Positions 15,121 through 23,289 of a stretch of 45,006 nucleotides of DNA are shown one piece after another. The DNA is taken from positions 1-45,006 of the forward strand of contig CABURV010000006.1 in NCBI GenBank assembly GCA_902494035.1. The letters run 5' to 3'. The notes beneath the pieces were generated by a model that searched no databases, was not told where the DNA came from, and saw only the letters and a program-made list of their open reading frames with translations. The position numbers and the translations under genes are program-made. Numbering within the stretch: position 1 is the stretch's first letter; every line of letters starts with the position of its first letter. The DNA comes from an uncultured Collinsella sp. GTDB taxonomy: Bacteria > Actinomycetota > Coriobacteriia > Coriobacteriales > Coriobacteriaceae.

Positions 15121-16970
15121 GAAAGATCACTCTCCGTATAGGTTCTTTGGTATCCGAGCAAATATAGGCATATCCCAACGATTATAGAGGATAGGATTCC
15201 CGCAACCGCCGCCTTGGCGATGACCGCGGCTGCAAGGCTGGCAATTTCCATATGGTGTGCAAGACAGGACGCCGCTGCGCAGCCGATGCCGGTGACAGCG
15301 ATGGCGGCGATTGCGGCAAGGTTTGAGCCCTGATCGGCACGCTTGGCATGGGCATTGAGCAGCGCGGATGACGCTGCGGCAGTTGCCGCGACCAGCACAA
15401 AGGCGGCCCAAAGGAGCGAGTCTCCCAGCGCTGCGGCAACGTTACCGAGCCCCAGCACGCCTCCGGCTGAAAGCGCGACCGTGGCCAGACGGGCAAAAAG
15501 CGCGCCCATGCCCGTTGCCGCGGCGGCGCTTGCCGGGCCGAGCCAAAATGACGCGACGCCGGCGGCGACCCCAGCTGCCAGGAAGGTATTGCCGGTCAGA
15601 CAGCCAAGCGCGAGTGCACAGGTGAGCGTGGCGCTCGCGGCAGCCTCGGTGCGACCCCAGGCGATCCACCAACCGGACATGGCGGCGGCAAAGATCACCG
15701 CGACGGGCAGCATCGACAGGATGCCCTGTGCCTGCATGGTGGCGTTGGCCATGAGCACCAAAAAGCCCACAGCCGAGATGGCCGAGCCAATCTGGGGGGC
15801 CAGGCCAGCCGCCGCTCCGATCGCGATGGCCGCAATGACCAGGCCGGGAAGCGCCGCGACCCCGGCCGTTTGCATCAGCAAAAAGCTAAAGATGCCGCAC
15901 GTTAGCGCCGAGATAGTGCGCATGGTGTAGTCGCGCGCATGGCTCCAGCGCGTGCCCGCCCAGCCAAGTGCGGGGTCGACCTCGATGGCGTCGTCCTCGT
16001 AGTGCGACGGCTCGATATCGTCGAGCTCCTGCTCGTCATCCGAAAGTTCGCCAACCATTTGCTCTAGGCTGCGACGGCCCTCGCGCACGCTGCCCAGACC
16101 GGCAAGGAGCTGGTCGCAAAATGCCTCGATGCTGCTGGGGCGGTCCTGCGGCATGGGGGAGAGCGCGCTCATGAGCGCGGCCTCGGCTCCCGGGGGAAAG
16201 TGTGGTATCAGCTCGCTGGGATAGGTGGCGCCGCCGATGATGCGGTCGAGCGAGTCGGCGGGCGTGGCCGCCATAAAGGGGGCGCTGCCGCACAGGCCCT
16301 CATAGATTACACAGGCGAGGGCAAAGACATCGGCGCGCTCATCGACCGTGCCGGTCTCGATATCGAGCTGCTCGGGCGGCATGTAGCCGATGGTGCCGCC
16401 GCGCGAGCCGCCAAAGCCACCGGCGGACGACAGTCGCGCCATGCCAAAGTCGGTGAGCTTTACATTGCCCGAGTGGTCGATGAGCACGTTGGCGGGCTTA
16501 ATGTCCAGGTGGAGTACGCCATTGCTATGGGCGAAGGTGAGCGCCTGGCCTAGGGCATCGGCAATGGCCGCGGCCTCGTCAAAGGTAAGTGAGTGACCGT
16601 CCACGCGGTGCAAAAACTCGGCCAGCGACATGCCATCGACATATTCCATAACCAGGTAGGCATAGGCTGTGTCGTGCGTAAAGTCGATGACCTGCACGAT
16701 GTTGGGATGTTGAAGCATGGCGGCAGTGTGCGCCTCGCGCAGGACATCCATGATGTCGCTGGCGGGCATGCCGACACCGTTAATAAGGGGGATGCGCTTA
16801 ATGGCGACGCGGCGGCGCAGGTGCGTGTCGCGGCAGATCTCGATGGAGCCAAAACCGCCGGTCGCAAGTGTCTCGAGCGGCTGGTACCGCTTGAGCAGCT
16901 CGCGAGAGCTGGTGCCCTCCAAAGGAACGTCCGGCGAGAACCGGGCGGTATGTTGCGAGAAAAGCGGCAT
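15117..16970 (-). CDS. Polytopic Ser/Thr protein kinase with HLD catalytic loop
   Basis: 617 residues. The kinase domain (about 30-295) has the Gly loop ATGGFGSIEI, Lys58 (VAIKRI), the catalytic loop LHLDIKPANV (Asp156, Asn161) and DFG (174-176). The usual Arg of HRD is Leu, which makes this a non-RD kinase. An acidic linker (about 300-335) leads to roughly eight hydrophobic segments (about 352-607), unlike PknA/PknB, which have one. GAGGG before the ATG at 16970 sets the start; a TTG two codons earlier is less likely. As first gene of the FHA/PstP/RodA operon it takes the place PknA-type kinases hold elsewhere. What the membrane domain senses or transports is unknown. Confidence 0.88.
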   Translation of the reverse strand: MPLFSQHTARFSPDVPLEGTSSRELLKRYQPLETLATGGFGSIEICRDTHLRRRVAIKRIPLINGVGMPASDIMDVLREAHTAAMLQHPNIVQVIDFTHDTAYAYLVMEYVDGMSLAEFLHRVDGHSLTFDEAAAIADALGQALTFAHSNGVLHLDIKPANVLIDHSGNVKLTDFGMARLSSAGGFGGSRGGTIGYMPPEQLDIETGTVDERADVFALACVIYEGLCGSAPFMAATPADSLDRIIGGATYPSELIPHFPPGAEAALMSALSPMPQDRPSSIEAFCDQLLAGLGSVREGRRSLEQMVGELSDDEQELDDIEPSHYEDDAIEVDPALGWAGTRWSHARDYTMRTISALTCGIFSFLLMQTAGVAALPGLVIAAIAIGAAAGLAPQIGSAISAVGFLVLMANATMQAQGILSMLPVAVIFAAAMSGWWIAWGRTEAAASATLTCALALGCLTGNTFLAAGVAAGVASFWLGPASAAAATGMGALFARLATVALSAGGVLGLGNVAAALGDSLLWAAFVLVAATAAASSALLNAHAKRADQGSNLAAIAAIAVTGIGCAAASCLAHHMEIASLAAAVIAKAAVAGILSSIIVGICLYLLGYQRTYTESDLS

Positions 16971-17050
16971 GGCCAACCCTCGTGCGTTTAAAGTTCGTTT
17001 GCGAGCGGCGGGCGCGGGGCCGAGCCGTTCGCGGTGGCATAGATGCTGCT

Positions 17051-17056
17051 AGTGTA
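17051..17056 (-). promoter_or_regulatory. Candidate -10 box for the kinase/FHA/RodA operon
   Basis: On the minus strand TACACT (17056-17051), preceded by GTGC, is the best -10 candidate upstream of the first operon gene, 80 bases from its start codon. No clear -35 hexamer is visible at 16-18 bases. Confidence 0.4.
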
Positions 17057-17114
17057 GCACGCTCGGGTGCATGGGGAGGATAGCGGGATGCGAGGCTGCC
17101 TGTCTGGCTTGGCC

Positions 17115-17822
17115 TTAGCGCTTCTTCTTGTTCTTCTTCTGCTTGCGCTTGGTCTCCTGGGGCTTGTCGCCCTGCTTGGCCTCGGCGGCGGCCTTCTCGG
17201 CCTTCATTTTCTTCTTCTTGGTCTCGATGCGGAGTTTTTTGTTGATGCGCGCCTTAAGGAAGGGACCGAACTGCTCGGCATCGCCGCGGACAAAGGTGTC
17301 CTTAGGGATCGTCACGCCCTGGTCGGCGAACATGGCCACAAAGATGCGCTCGCCGTCGAGCACGTGGTCGAGCTTTTCAAACGGGAAGAACTGTGACTTG
17401 CCGCTCTTGCCCCAAACCATCAGGCCGTCCTCGTTGGCGGCGACGCGGCGATAGCGGCCACCCATGGACTCGTCGGCCTCAACGGCGTCGATAAAGTCGC
17501 GGGCGAGGGTGTGGTGCAGGTTTTTGCTCCACCAGGCCAAAAAGGCGCCGAACACGATTAGGACGACGCCAAACTTGATCCAGTTGCCGCCGGCCACCAG
17601 CATGCCGATGCCGATGAGCGCGGCAATTGCCGCGGCGACATACAGCGAGCCGCGACGCCTGGGCGAGGCGACCAGGCGGGCGAAGTCGGTGACCAGGTCG
17701 TTTTCGTACTGGTACTCGTTGAGGTACAGGATGCCGTCGTCGGCTGCGGCCTGCTCCTCGAGCGCGACCTCGACCTGGTCGGCTGCTTCGGAGGGGACGA
17801 GGTTGCTCTCTGCGTCTGCCAT
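17115..17822 (-). CDS. YcxB-like membrane protein
   Basis: 235 residues. Two adjacent membrane helices (about 59-78 and 82-98) follow an acidic N-terminal region. The C-terminal soluble part resembles the YcxB-like domain (GGRYRRVAANEDGLMVWGKSG, then FFPFEKLDHVL and IPKDTF). The tail from about 200 is extremely Lys-rich, which could bind nucleic acid or the membrane surface. I chose the ATG at 17822 because GGAG lies about 10 bases before it; the frame is open much further but crosses the divergent dnaX promoter. The function of the family is not known. It is divergent from dnaX. Confidence 0.8.
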   Translation of the reverse strand: MADAESNLVPSEAADQVEVALEEQAAADDGILYLNEYQYENDLVTDFARLVASPRRRGSLYVAAAIAALIGIGMLVAGGNWIKFGVVLIVFGAFLAWWSKNLHHTLARDFIDAVEADESMGGRYRRVAANEDGLMVWGKSGKSQFFPFEKLDHVLDGERIFVAMFADQGVTIPKDTFVRGDAEQFGPFLKARINKKLRIETKKKKMKAEKAAAEAKQGDKPQETKRKQKKNKKKR

Positions 17823-17861
17823 GCTCTTTGGACTCCTATCGCGGCGGGCTCGCCGTACGGG

Positions 17862-17867
17862 TATTAT
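17862..17867 (+). promoter_or_regulatory. Candidate -10 box for dnaX
   Basis: TATTAT preceded by CGGG lies 70 bases before the dnaX start in the divergent intergenic region. Similar GGGTANNAT elements occur before other genes here (39407-39412, 40806-40811, 26188-26193). Confidence 0.4.
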
Positions 17868-17937
17868 GGAATGCAGTATGCCGTGCGACCGCATGGCCGC
17901 CGCGGCAACAAGACTCAGTATACACGGGGGAGCACCC

Positions 17938-20394
17938 ATGGAATCGTTGTACCGAAAGTATCGCCCGCTCACCTTCGACTCCGTGGTGGGCCAGCAGCAT
18001 ATCGTCTCGACGCTCGAGCACGCCATCACCGAGGGGCGCCTGTCCCACGCGTACCTATTCTGCGGACCGCGCGGCACGGGCAAGACCACCATGGCGCGCA
18101 TTCTGGCCAAGGCGCTGCTGTGCCGCAATGCCGAGGCGGCGCGCGCCGAGGGTGCAAGCGGCTGCATGCCCGACGGTACTTGCGAGGAGTGCGAGCTCAT
18201 CGCCGAGGGCAACCACCCGGATGTCTACGAGCTCGATGCCGCAAGCCGTACTGGCGTGGACAACGTGCGCGAGGAGATCATCAACTCCGTCAACTTTGCC
18301 CCGGTGCGCGGCAAGTACAAGATTTATATCATCGACGAGGTCCACATGCTCACGACGGCGGCGTTCAACGCGCTGCTCAAGACGCTTGAGGAGCCGCCGG
18401 CACACGTGATCTTTGTGCTGTGCACCACCGACCCGCAAAAGATTCTGGAGACCATCCTCTCGCGCTGCCAGCGCTTCGATTTCCATCGTATCGGCAACGA
18501 GGATATTGAGCATCGCCTGGCATACGTGTGCGAGCAGGAGGGCTTCGATTACGACGACGAGGCGCTGGCTATCGTGGCACGCCATGCCAAGGGCGGCATG
18601 CGCGACGCGTTGTCCACGCTGGAGCAGCTGAGCGTTTTTGGCAACGGCGCCGTGCATGCGGACGATGCCCGCTCGCTTTTGGGCGAGGTTTCGGACCAGA
18701 TCCTGGGCGAGTTTGCCCGCGCCATTGCCGATCGCGATGTTGCCGAGCTATATGGACTGATCCGTGCGCAGGTCGAGGAAGGAAACGACCTGCTGGAGCT
18801 GACGCGCGACCTGGTGGCGCATGTGCGTGACGTGTACGTTGCCTGCGTTGCCGGTGCCCGTGCCGAGCTGTTTGAGGGCGGCTCCGAGCAGGCCGAGGCG
18901 CTTGCTGCCGAGGCCGCTGCCTTTGGCGAGCATCCTGCCGACCGCCTGGCCCGTGTGCTGACGGTGCTCGACGATGCCGCGCTGGAGATGAGGGGCGCGA
19001 GCGACGTGCGCCTGGTGCTTGAGATTGCCTGCACGCGTCTGGCACGTCCCGAGGCTGATTTAACGATTGAGGCATTGGCCGAGCGCGTGGCACGTCTGGA
19101 GGCCATGGTTGCCAACGGCGCCGTGCCGGCGAGCGTGGCCGCTGCTCAGGCCGCCGCGCCTGCAGCATCCGTACCCGCTGCTGCCCAACAGCCGACGCTC
19201 ATTTCGGGCGCCCGTGCTGCCGCTCCGGCGGCATCCGCTGCCCCTGCTGCTACGTCCGCGCGCCAGGGTGGCATGCCTTGGGACCGCGGAGCTGCTGTTC
19301 CGACTGCCCAGCCTGCGCCCCGTTCTGCGTCCGTGTCAGCCTCCAAGCCTGCAGCGCCTGCGCCTCAGCCCGTTGCGGCCCCCGCGCCTGCCACCGCTCC
19401 GGCACCTAAGCCCCAGTCCAACAATGCCGCCCAGGTTGCCGCCGCCGGTGCTGCCGAGACGCCCGCGGTCGAGGATGCCGGAGAGCTGCAGCGCAAATGG
19501 GCCGAGGTTGTCGAGCGCGTCAAGGCGCGTCAGGCTTCCTACGCAGGGCTTTTGCTCAACGCCCGCGCCACGGCCGACGACGGATCCAAGCTCACGGTCT
19601 CGTTCCCCGCGGGTTCGACTTTTGCCATTAAGATGCTCGGTCGCGCCGATACGCAGTCGGTGGTCCTGCCGACGGTCTGCGCGGTTTTCGGTCGTCGCAC
19701 CGTCGACTATGTCCTGGATGGGGGTGGCACGCCGGCTCCTCAACATGAGGAGCATTCTCCATCTGCACGGGCTGCGGCATCTGCGGACCCGCAACCCGTG
19801 TTCTCGGCGGCCCCTGCATTCTCGAGCGCCAGCGCGTCGCAGCAGCAAACGGCACCGGTAGCGGCATCGACCCCGTCGGCGCCTAAGCCCGCGGCGCCCA
19901 AACCGGCTGCTCCGACACCCGCGCCCAAGCCCGTCTCGCCCGCGCCCAAGTCGTCTGACCTGGGCAAAGCCCCCTGGCTACGCTCCGACAACCCCGCCGG
20001 CGCTCCTGCCACGGGTAAGCTCCCGACCGAGCCCGCACCTCGTGCGCCCGAGCGCTCGGCTGCCCCCAAGGCTCAGCCTGTCGCGCAGTCCGCGCCGTGG
20101 GAATCCGAGCAGGTGCCCTACGACGACGCTATGGTCGGCGGCTTCGCTGTCGATGCGAGCGGGGACGATCTGCCTCCGTTCGACGTGCCGGGTGCGGCGT
20201 CCGCGCCCAAGTCCGCTGCAACTGCCCCCAAAGAGGAGGGCGCTCCTGCAGCTCCCTGGGAGTCCAACCCCGGTGCGGGCAGCCCCTTCGGCCATCAGGG
20301 TGCAGCCCCGAGCATCCCGCAGACCGAGGACGAGGCCAAAGCCCTCATCCGCAGCGTCTTCGGCCAGTCCACCATCTTCAAACCGGTGGAGTAA
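17938..20394 (+). CDS. dnaX: DNA polymerase III subunits gamma/tau
   Basis: 818 residues. The AAA+ clamp-loader core (about 1-370) has Walker A GPRGTGKT (43-50), a zinc knuckle (Cys62, Cys76, Cys82, Cys85), Walker B IIDEVH (131-136) and the SRC motif (175-177). A long Ala/Pro-rich region with an embedded folded segment (about 515-600) and a C-terminal tail make up the tau-like part. The protein loads the beta clamp and organises the replisome. The start is decided by GGGGAG five to six bases before ATG 17938; the open frame upstream runs into the divergent gene. I saw no obvious slippery heptamer for gamma frameshifting. Confidence 0.95.
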   Translation: MESLYRKYRPLTFDSVVGQQHIVSTLEHAITEGRLSHAYLFCGPRGTGKTTMARILAKALLCRNAEAARAEGASGCMPDGTCEECELIAEGNHPDVYELDAASRTGVDNVREEIINSVNFAPVRGKYKIYIIDEVHMLTTAAFNALLKTLEEPPAHVIFVLCTTDPQKILETILSRCQRFDFHRIGNEDIEHRLAYVCEQEGFDYDDEALAIVARHAKGGMRDALSTLEQLSVFGNGAVHADDARSLLGEVSDQILGEFARAIADRDVAELYGLIRAQVEEGNDLLELTRDLVAHVRDVYVACVAGARAELFEGGSEQAEALAAEAAAFGEHPADRLARVLTVLDDAALEMRGASDVRLVLEIACTRLARPEADLTIEALAERVARLEAMVANGAVPASVAAAQAAAPAASVPAAAQQPTLISGARAAAPAASAAPAATSARQGGMPWDRGAAVPTAQPAPRSASVSASKPAAPAPQPVAAPAPATAPAPKPQSNNAAQVAAAGAAETPAVEDAGELQRKWAEVVERVKARQASYAGLLLNARATADDGSKLTVSFPAGSTFAIKMLGRADTQSVVLPTVCAVFGRRTVDYVLDGGGTPAPQHEEHSPSARAAASADPQPVFSAAPAFSSASASQQQTAPVAASTPSAPKPAAPKPAAPTPAPKPVSPAPKSSDLGKAPWLRSDNPAGAPATGKLPTEPAPRAPERSAAPKAQPVAQSAPWESEQVPYDDAMVGGFAVDASGDDLPPFDVPGAASAPKSAATAPKEEGAPAAPWESNPGAGSPFGHQGAAPSIPQTEDEAKALIRSVFGQSTIFKPVE

Positions 20395-20415
20395 CCGTGC
20401 GGGCGGGTATGCTGC

Positions 20416-20889
20416 TCAAGAAGAGATCTCTTTGCCCGGGCGCATCTGTATTTCGGACATGTGCAACGTGGTGCCGCGTATATCGCATTTGAGCAGACAG
20501 GTGCGTGACGGTCGGCCTAGGATGCTGAGGTCGATACGATACGTCGCATGGCTGTCCGTGTACTCGACTTGCTCGGCGTTAATGGTTGCTCCGATTGCCA
20601 AATAAACGCCTAGCTCGGCATCGACAATCTTGAAGTCCTTTATCTTGACCTTGAACTCTTGATAGAGGGACGGGCTGTTGTAGTAGACGGTTCGGGTTCC
20701 GTCGGTGCACTCATCGGTCGTCTCCCATTTGACGACGGGCTGGTCCGAGCTGGCTATCAGCAGTTCTGCTCCAAAAGCTATGGCATGGGTGATGACAACC
20801 AGCAATGCCCAGCCGACAAAGAGATAGAGAACCACATATGCAACGGGGTGTTTTGAGCGGATGTTTTGGAGCGCGTTGGGGGCATTCAT
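20416..20889 (-). CDS. Hypothetical small membrane-anchored protein
   Basis: 157 residues. One hydrophobic helix near the N terminus (about 17-45) is followed by a soluble, probably extracytoplasmic domain of about 110 residues with Cys61, Cys130 and Cys134. I do not recognise a family. A good GGAGG site before the ATG at 20889 supports it as a real gene. It is convergent with dnaX (21 bases between stops) and divergent from ybaB, interrupting the common dnaX-ybaB-recR order. Confidence 0.7.
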   Translation of the reverse strand: MNAPNALQNIRSKHPVAYVVLYLFVGWALLVVITHAIAFGAELLIASSDQPVVKWETTDECTDGTRTVYYNSPSLYQEFKVKIKDFKIVDAELGVYLAIGATINAEQVEYTDSHATYRIDLSILGRPSRTCLLKCDIRGTTLHMSEIQMRPGKEISS

Positions 20890-21228
20890 GGGGCACCTCC
20901 AAATTACTATCTATGGCAATCAAATTATACCCTGCCGCCATGTGCGCCGCCTCGAGCAGCGGTTCGGCATTTAGCTATTTAGTGGCGCACATGAAATGCC
21001 GGATTCGGCTCTACTAGATTGAGTGTGCGATATTATGCAACCTTGCATAATTCGACCTTGCATAATCTTTGAGTGCGGTTTGTATTGGAGGACATGTATA
21101 TCGACTGAGGTAACACGTCCGACCCGCTCTCTCGCCGCGCGCCGTGGTACGATTTTTGAGTTTGAAAGTCCCGCCGTGCTCCGGCTGCCCTTGCAGCTCG
21201 GCGTGCGGCCGCACGTAAAGGAGCCATC
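20890..21228. promoter_or_regulatory. Divergent intergenic region with palindromes before ybaB
   Basis: No gene is seen in these 339 bases. They hold a 10-base inverted repeat (20939-20948 and 20984-20993) and a perfect palindrome ATTATGCAA-CC-TTGCATAAT (21032-21051). A third TTGCATAAT copy lies at 21058-21066. A TACGAT -10-like element (21148-21153) probably serves ybaB, whose ATG is at 21229. Confidence 0.5.
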
Positions 21229-21549
21229 ATGGCCGGTATGAACATGCAGCAGATGATGAAGCAGGCTCGCAAGATGCAGGAGCAGCTTGCCGCCGCGCAG
21301 GAGAACCTCAAGTCCCAGACCGTCGACGCCTCTGCCGGCGGCGGCATGGTCAAGGTGACCGTTAACGGCGAGATGGAGCTCGTCAACCTCACCATCGATC
21401 CCGATGCGCTCGATCCCGAGGACGTCGATATGCTGCAGGATATGATCATGGCTGCCGTCAACGAGGCCGTCCGCGGCGTCAACGAGCTCGCCAACAAGCA
21501 GATGGGCGCCATCACCGGCGGCCTCAACATCCCGGGCATGCCGTTCTAA
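21229..21549 (+). CDS. ybaB: YbaB/EbfC-family nucleoid-associated protein
   Basis: 106 residues, full length for the family. The N terminus MAGMNMQQMMKQARKMQEQL and the segment VKVTVNGEMELVNLTIDP are characteristic. These dimeric proteins bind DNA and are nearly always encoded between dnaX and recR. AAAGGAG before the ATG sets the start. recR follows 13 bases after its stop. Confidence 0.95.
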   Translation: MAGMNMQQMMKQARKMQEQLAAAQENLKSQTVDASAGGGMVKVTVNGEMELVNLTIDPDALDPEDVDMLQDMIMAAVNEAVRGVNELANKQMGAITGGLNIPGMPF

Positions 21550-21562
21550 GACACACATATAA

Positions 21563-22159
21563 ATGAGTGCAAATCACAGTCTGCAAAAACTGCTCGATGA
21601 ACTGGGCCGTCTGCCGGGCATTGGTCCCAAGTCGGCCCAGCGCATCGCCTATTACCTGCTCGAGGCCGATGCCGAGGAGGCCCGCCGCCTGGCCGAGGCC
21701 ATCCTGGAGGTCAAGCAGGAGGTCCACTTTTGCAGCCGCTGCTTTAACTACGCCACGGCCGACGAGTGCTCCATCTGCCAGGACCCGATGCGCGATACCA
21801 CTCGCATTTGCGTTGTGGGCGAGCCGCGCGACGTCCAGGCGATCGAGCGCACGGGCAGCTACCACGGTCTCTACCACGTATTGGGCGGCGTGATCAGTCC
21901 CATGGACAAGATTGGTCCCGAGCAGTTGCACATCCGCGAGCTGCTGGCGCGTCTGGGCCACGAGGATATCCATGAGGTCATCATTGCCACCAACCCCAAC
22001 ATCGAGGGCGAGACCACGGCGAGCTACTTGGCCCGCACTATCAAGCCGTTGGGCGTCGAGGTGTCGCGTCTGGCAAGCGGCCTTCCCGTGGGCGGCGACC
22101 TGGAGTATGCCGACGAGCTTACGCTTGGCCGCGCCATCGAGGCCCGTCGCGCGATTTAG
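21563..22159 (+). CDS. recR: Recombination mediator RecR
   Basis: 198 residues. An N-terminal helix-hairpin-helix (LGRLPGIGPKSAQRIA), a zinc finger (Cys57, Cys60, Cys69, Cys72) and a Toprim domain (about 80-175; CVVGEPRDVQAIE) are visible. RecR acts with RecF/RecO to load RecA on gapped DNA. It is 13 bases after ybaB, in one transcript. The ribosome site is weak, which suggests reinitiation after ybaB translation. Confidence 0.96.
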   Translation: MSANHSLQKLLDELGRLPGIGPKSAQRIAYYLLEADAEEARRLAEAILEVKQEVHFCSRCFNYATADECSICQDPMRDTTRICVVGEPRDVQAIERTGSYHGLYHVLGGVISPMDKIGPEQLHIRELLARLGHEDIHEVIIATNPNIEGETTASYLARTIKPLGVEVSRLASGLPVGGDLEYADELTLGRAIEARRAI

Positions 22160-22234
22160 GTGGCGAGCCTGCTCCTGCCGTATGTTTTCCTCGCGACGCA
22201 CGGGGTAGTCATAATTTCCCTGTGCGACTGTAAG

Positions 22235-22250
22235 TTTGTTGTGCAACAAA
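22235..22250. promoter_or_regulatory. Palindrome A, operator candidate of the second kinase cassette
   Basis: TTTGTTG-TG-CAACAAA is a perfect inverted repeat centred on GTTGTGCAAC. A related palindrome lies 73 bases downstream at 22311-22320. No regulator is encoded next to it. Confidence 0.45.
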
Positions 22251-22310
22251 GATGCTTTGTATCCGCTTATCGCATGGATGCTTCCACTCGCATCCTTAAT
22301 TTGCTCATTC

Positions 22311-22352
22311 GTTGCGCAACCTTTTGGGTTCGCTGATACACTCAAATATGGA
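22311..22352 (+). promoter_or_regulatory. Palindrome B and candidate promoter of the second kinase cassette
   Basis: GTTGCGCAAC (22311-22320) is a perfect palindrome matching the core of palindrome A. It abuts a promoter candidate, TTGGGT (22324-22329), a 17-base spacer and TATGGA (22347-22352). A protein bound to the palindrome would contact the -35 region. Confidence 0.5.
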
Positions 22353-22365
22353 TTCGAATGAATGA

Positions 22366-22388
22366 GCCGCTCCCGAGCGGCGTGTTTT
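22366..22388 (+). terminator. Leader terminator ahead of the second kinase cassette
   Basis: GCCGCT (22366-22371) pairs with AGCGGC (22376-22381) around a CCCG loop and is followed by GTGTTTTTG. It lies only about 10 bases after the predicted transcription start and about 17 bases before the first start codon. It may therefore act as an attenuator, or end transcripts coming from recR. Confidence 0.65.
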
Positions 22389-22404
22389 TGTTGGAGGAGA
22401 ACGC

Positions 22405-23289
22405 ATGCGGCCCGGTGGCACTCAGACAAAGCGCGGCGCCGCGGTGCGCATGCGATGCCGACTGGGCTTGGCTCCGCGGGCGTACGCACTGCTATCGTGC
22501 TCGTTGGTGCTGGTCATAGCTGGCGTTTCTGCCTATGGCATGACCGTGCCGTCCATGATACAGGCGCATGCCGCACGCGAACCGCGCGTGGGGCATGAGG
22601 TCAAAAGTGATCTGGGCACCACGACTGGATATGCTTGGGCAAGTGTGGTCGGGCATATTGTGTTTGGCACCGACGATGCGGACGGCGCCGAGGTCCCGGA
22701 CAACGAAGTCACGCTTGCCAATGGCAAAACCATCGTGCTCACCAACACCAAGATCATCGATCGGTTGTCCAACAATAGCGTGGCGGCAACGGTGAATAAG
22801 GTCGAGCAGCAGAAGGGGCAGGACGCCCAGCAGACAGGCAAGCCCGGTAGCTCGGATTCATCGAGTTCGGGCGGCGGCTCTGGGTCGGGTTCCTCTACCG
22901 GAGGGTCTGGAAACGGCGGCTCGACGGGCGGCAACACTGACAACGATGCAAACTCCGGTGGCCTTTCCGCTGCTGAAGAAGAGAGCATTCACAGTTGGCT
23001 TGTGACCAAGTACAACATGCTCGACGGCTATGTTTCTCGTGCCAATGACGTGGTCTCGACCTATAACTCTACGGGAGATCCCAGACCGTGCGACAGCCTG
23101 GTCGGGGAGATGTTTGTCATTCGAGCCGAGTTCGGTCGTCAGACATTCTCGCCCCGGTCAAAGTGGTATCAGCAGTATGCCAATCTGTGGGGCTGTTACA
23201 CCAACCTATGTCAATGGGTCGGCCATTACGGCGATGATGACGTCGCGCTCGGTAACTTCAACAATAACGTGGCGGCGCTTGCCCTATGA
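22405..23289 (+). CDS. Membrane-anchored extracytoplasmic protein of the second kinase cassette
   Basis: 294 residues. A basic N terminus is followed by one membrane helix or uncleaved signal (about 27-48). A globular region (about 55-140) follows, then a Ser/Gly/Thr-rich flexible linker (about 148-186). The C-terminal domain (about 187-294) contains Cys229, Cys264, Cys269 and many aromatic residues. I do not recognise a family. GGAGGAG just before the ATG is a very strong ribosome site. The stop codon overlaps the next kinase start (ATGA), so the product is made together with the kinase and could be its extracellular sensor or substrate; that role is inference. Confidence 0.8.
   Translation: MRPGGTQTKRGAAVRMRCRLGLAPRAYALLSCSLVLVIAGVSAYGMTVPSMIQAHAAREPRVGHEVKSDLGTTTGYAWASVVGHIVFGTDDADGAEVPDNEVTLANGKTIVLTNTKIIDRLSNNSVAATVNKVEQQKGQDAQQTGKPGSSDSSSSGGGSGSGSSTGGSGNGGSTGGNTDNDANSGGLSAAEEESIHSWLVTKYNMLDGYVSRANDVVSTYNSTGDPRPCDSLVGEMFVIRAEFGRQTFSPRSKWYQQYANLWGCYTNLCQWVGHYGDDDVALGNFNNNVAALAL

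Noticed and set aside
17464..17937. Upstream extension of the dnaX frame by 158 codons
   Set aside because: It overlaps the divergent YcxB-like gene; the ribosome site and family start are at 17938.
17823..17937. Signal-recognition-particle RNA next to dnaX
   Set aside because: In some bacteria this RNA gene is beside dnaX, but the conserved GGAAGCAGCC-type core is absent here.
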